From an uncultured Clostridia bacterium (GTDB taxonomy: Bacteria; Bacillota; Clostridia; UBA1381), in NCBI GenBank assembly GCA_934489015.1, contig CAKSSN010000038.1, forward strand, positions 1-14,255: a stretch of 14,255 bases of DNA, read 5' to 3'. Position numbers and translations under genes: made by a program. The notes below the pieces were generated by a model. It did not search any database and was not told the origin of the DNA. It saw nothing but the letters and a program-made list of their open reading frames with translations. Shown piece after piece: positions 13,352-14,255 of the stretch; the first letter of the stretch is position 1, and the number at the start of each line of letters is the position of its first letter.

Positions 13352-14053
13352 ATGAAAGTGCTTGGAATTGATACATCGTCAAATGTTGCTTCTGCGGCTG
13401 TTATAGATGACGATAATATAATTGCGGAATATACTCTTAATTTGAAAAAAACACATTCGCAGCTTTTAATGCCGATGATTGACAGTATGCTGTCGTCATG
13501 CGAGTGCGATATAAGCGATATTGATTTGTTTGCGGTTTCGGTCGGACCCGGCTCGTTTACGGGGCTAAGAATAGGAATTGCAACGGCAAAGGGGCTTGCC
13601 TATGCGTGCGGCAAAAAAATTGTTCCTGTGGGAACGCTTGCCGCGCTTGCGTATAATCTGCCTTATGCGGAGCATATAATTGTTCCGATTATGGACGCGC
13701 GCAGAAACGAGGTTTACACGGCGGCATATATCTGGGACGAGGACGGCTTCAGAGAAATAGAAGAGCCGCACGCCGCGCCGCTTAGCGAATGCCTTGACGG
13801 CTGCGGAAATATGCTTGACGTTATATTTGTCGGCGACGGTGTTCCCGTTTATAGGGAGCAGATAAAAGACAGGCTCGGCGAAAAGGCGATTTTTGTGCCT
13901 GCCGGCTCAAATTTGCAGCGCGGCGCGTCTGTTGCGGCGCTCGGCCTAAAAAATGCTTCAGATGCGGTTGACTGCGGACAGATTTGCCCTGTTTATATAA
14001 GAAAATCGCAGGCTGAAAGAGAATATGAAGAGAAACATAAACAAAATATTTAA
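13352..14053 (+). CDS. tsaB: tRNA threonylcarbamoyladenosine biosynthesis protein TsaB
   Basis: 233 aa, normal TsaB size. It is the ASKHA-fold partner and dimerisation platform of TsaD in t6A synthesis. MKVLGIDTSSNVASAAV opens the first ASKHA phosphate loop, HSQLLMPMID (35-44) follows, and VGPGSFTGLRIG (64-75) is the family signature. PIMDARRNEVYTA lies mid-protein. The metal-binding histidine pair of TsaD is absent, as expected for TsaB. Ribosome site GGGAG (13336-13340), 11 nt before the ATG. The usual third member rimI does not follow; instead a carbohydrate esterase gene begins 35 nt downstream. tsaD is not in the window. Confidence 0.95.
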   Translation: MKVLGIDTSSNVASAAVIDDDNIIAEYTLNLKKTHSQLLMPMIDSMLSSCECDISDIDLFAVSVGPGSFTGLRIGIATAKGLAYACGKKIVPVGTLAALAYNLPYAEHIIVPIMDARRNEVYTAAYIWDEDGFREIEEPHAAPLSECLDGCGNMLDVIFVGDGVPVYREQIKDRLGEKAIFVPAGSNLQRGASVAALGLKNASDAVDCGQICPVYIRKSQAEREYEEKHKQNI

Positions 14054-14088
14054 AGTAAATATAAAATAAACAAAAGGAGAGATTTATT

Positions 14089-14255
14089 ATGCCGATGCTT
14101 GATATGCCGGTTAATGAACTGGAAAAATACAAGGGAATTTCGCCGTGTCCGAAGGATTTTGATGAATACTGGGACAAAGCGCTTGAGGAAATGAAGGCTG
14201 TTGAAACCAAAACGGAGCTTGTGAAATTTGATTTTCCGTCAAAATGCGCAGAGCT
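14089..14255 (+). CDS. Acetylxylan esterase family (AXE1 / cephalosporin-C deacetylase), N-terminal part
   Basis: Only the first 55 codons are present; the gene runs off the right edge. MPMLDMPVNELEKYKG, then SPCPKDFDEYWDKALEEM and ELVKFDFPS, match the N-terminal region of AXE1-family esterases (carbohydrate esterase family 7), which remove acetyl groups from xylo-oligosaccharides and cephalosporin C. The catalytic GxSxG serine, Asp and His lie beyond the window, so activity cannot be judged. AGGAG (14075-14079) is 9 nt before the ATG. No signal peptide is seen, so a cytoplasmic enzyme acting on imported acetylated sugars is likely. No clear terminator or promoter lies in the 35-nt gap after tsaB. 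Confidence 0.8.
   Translation, partial: MPMLDMPVNELEKYKGISPCPKDFDEYWDKALEEMKAVETKTELVKFDFPSKCAE

Overview
The window looks like chromosomal DNA of a low-to-moderate-GC Bacillota, most likely a gut-type clostridial lineage. The support is AT-rich spacers, strong Shine-Dalgarno sites (AGGAG/GAGGTGA), sigma-A promoters very close to TTGACA-N17-TATAAT, YqeG, RsmD, CoaD, Fhs, TsaE and TsaB of Gram-positive type, and a clostridial coiled-coil protein directly after coaD. I cannot name the genus.

Layout. Positions 1-240 (minus strand) carry a tRNA-Arg(ACG) with encoded CCA, its consensus promoter and an intrinsic terminator. Next, on plus, is an intact gene for a large-serine-recombinase-like protein whose catalytic domain has lost its recognisable active site (444-1655). 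A shared hairpin terminator (1661-1710) separates it from a convergent AraC-family regulator on minus (1713-2564). The regulator is divergent from a four-gene amino-sugar cluster on plus (2710-7371): a sugar-1-phosphate nucleotidyltransferase, an N-acetylhexosamine 1-kinase (NahK-like), a single protein fusing glucosamine-6-phosphate deaminase (NagB) to a ROK sugar kinase, and N-acetylglucosamine-6-phosphate deacetylase (NagA). The two promoters between regulator and cluster point at each other and their predicted start sites overlap.

From 7380 the genes are housekeeping: tyrS with a perfect promoter and strong terminator, then yqeG, then rsmD-coaD-coiled-coil protein, then fhs-tsaE-tsaB, and at the right edge the start of an acetylxylan-esterase-family (AXE1) gene.

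How the genes fit together (inference). The amino-sugar cluster gives free N-acetylhexosamine two fates. Phosphorylation at C6 by the ROK domain, deacetylation by NagA and deamination by NagB lead to fructose-6-phosphate. Phosphorylation at C1 by the NahK-like kinase, followed by the nucleotidyltransferase, would lead to a nucleotide sugar without the GlmS/GlmM/GlmU steps. The AraC protein, with a cupin-like sensor domain, is the obvious candidate regulator. No transporter or glycosidase of this pathway lies in the window. The points most worth a second look are the NagB-ROK fusion, the two-branch HexNAc cluster, the face-to-face promoters and the apparently catalytically dead recombinase.
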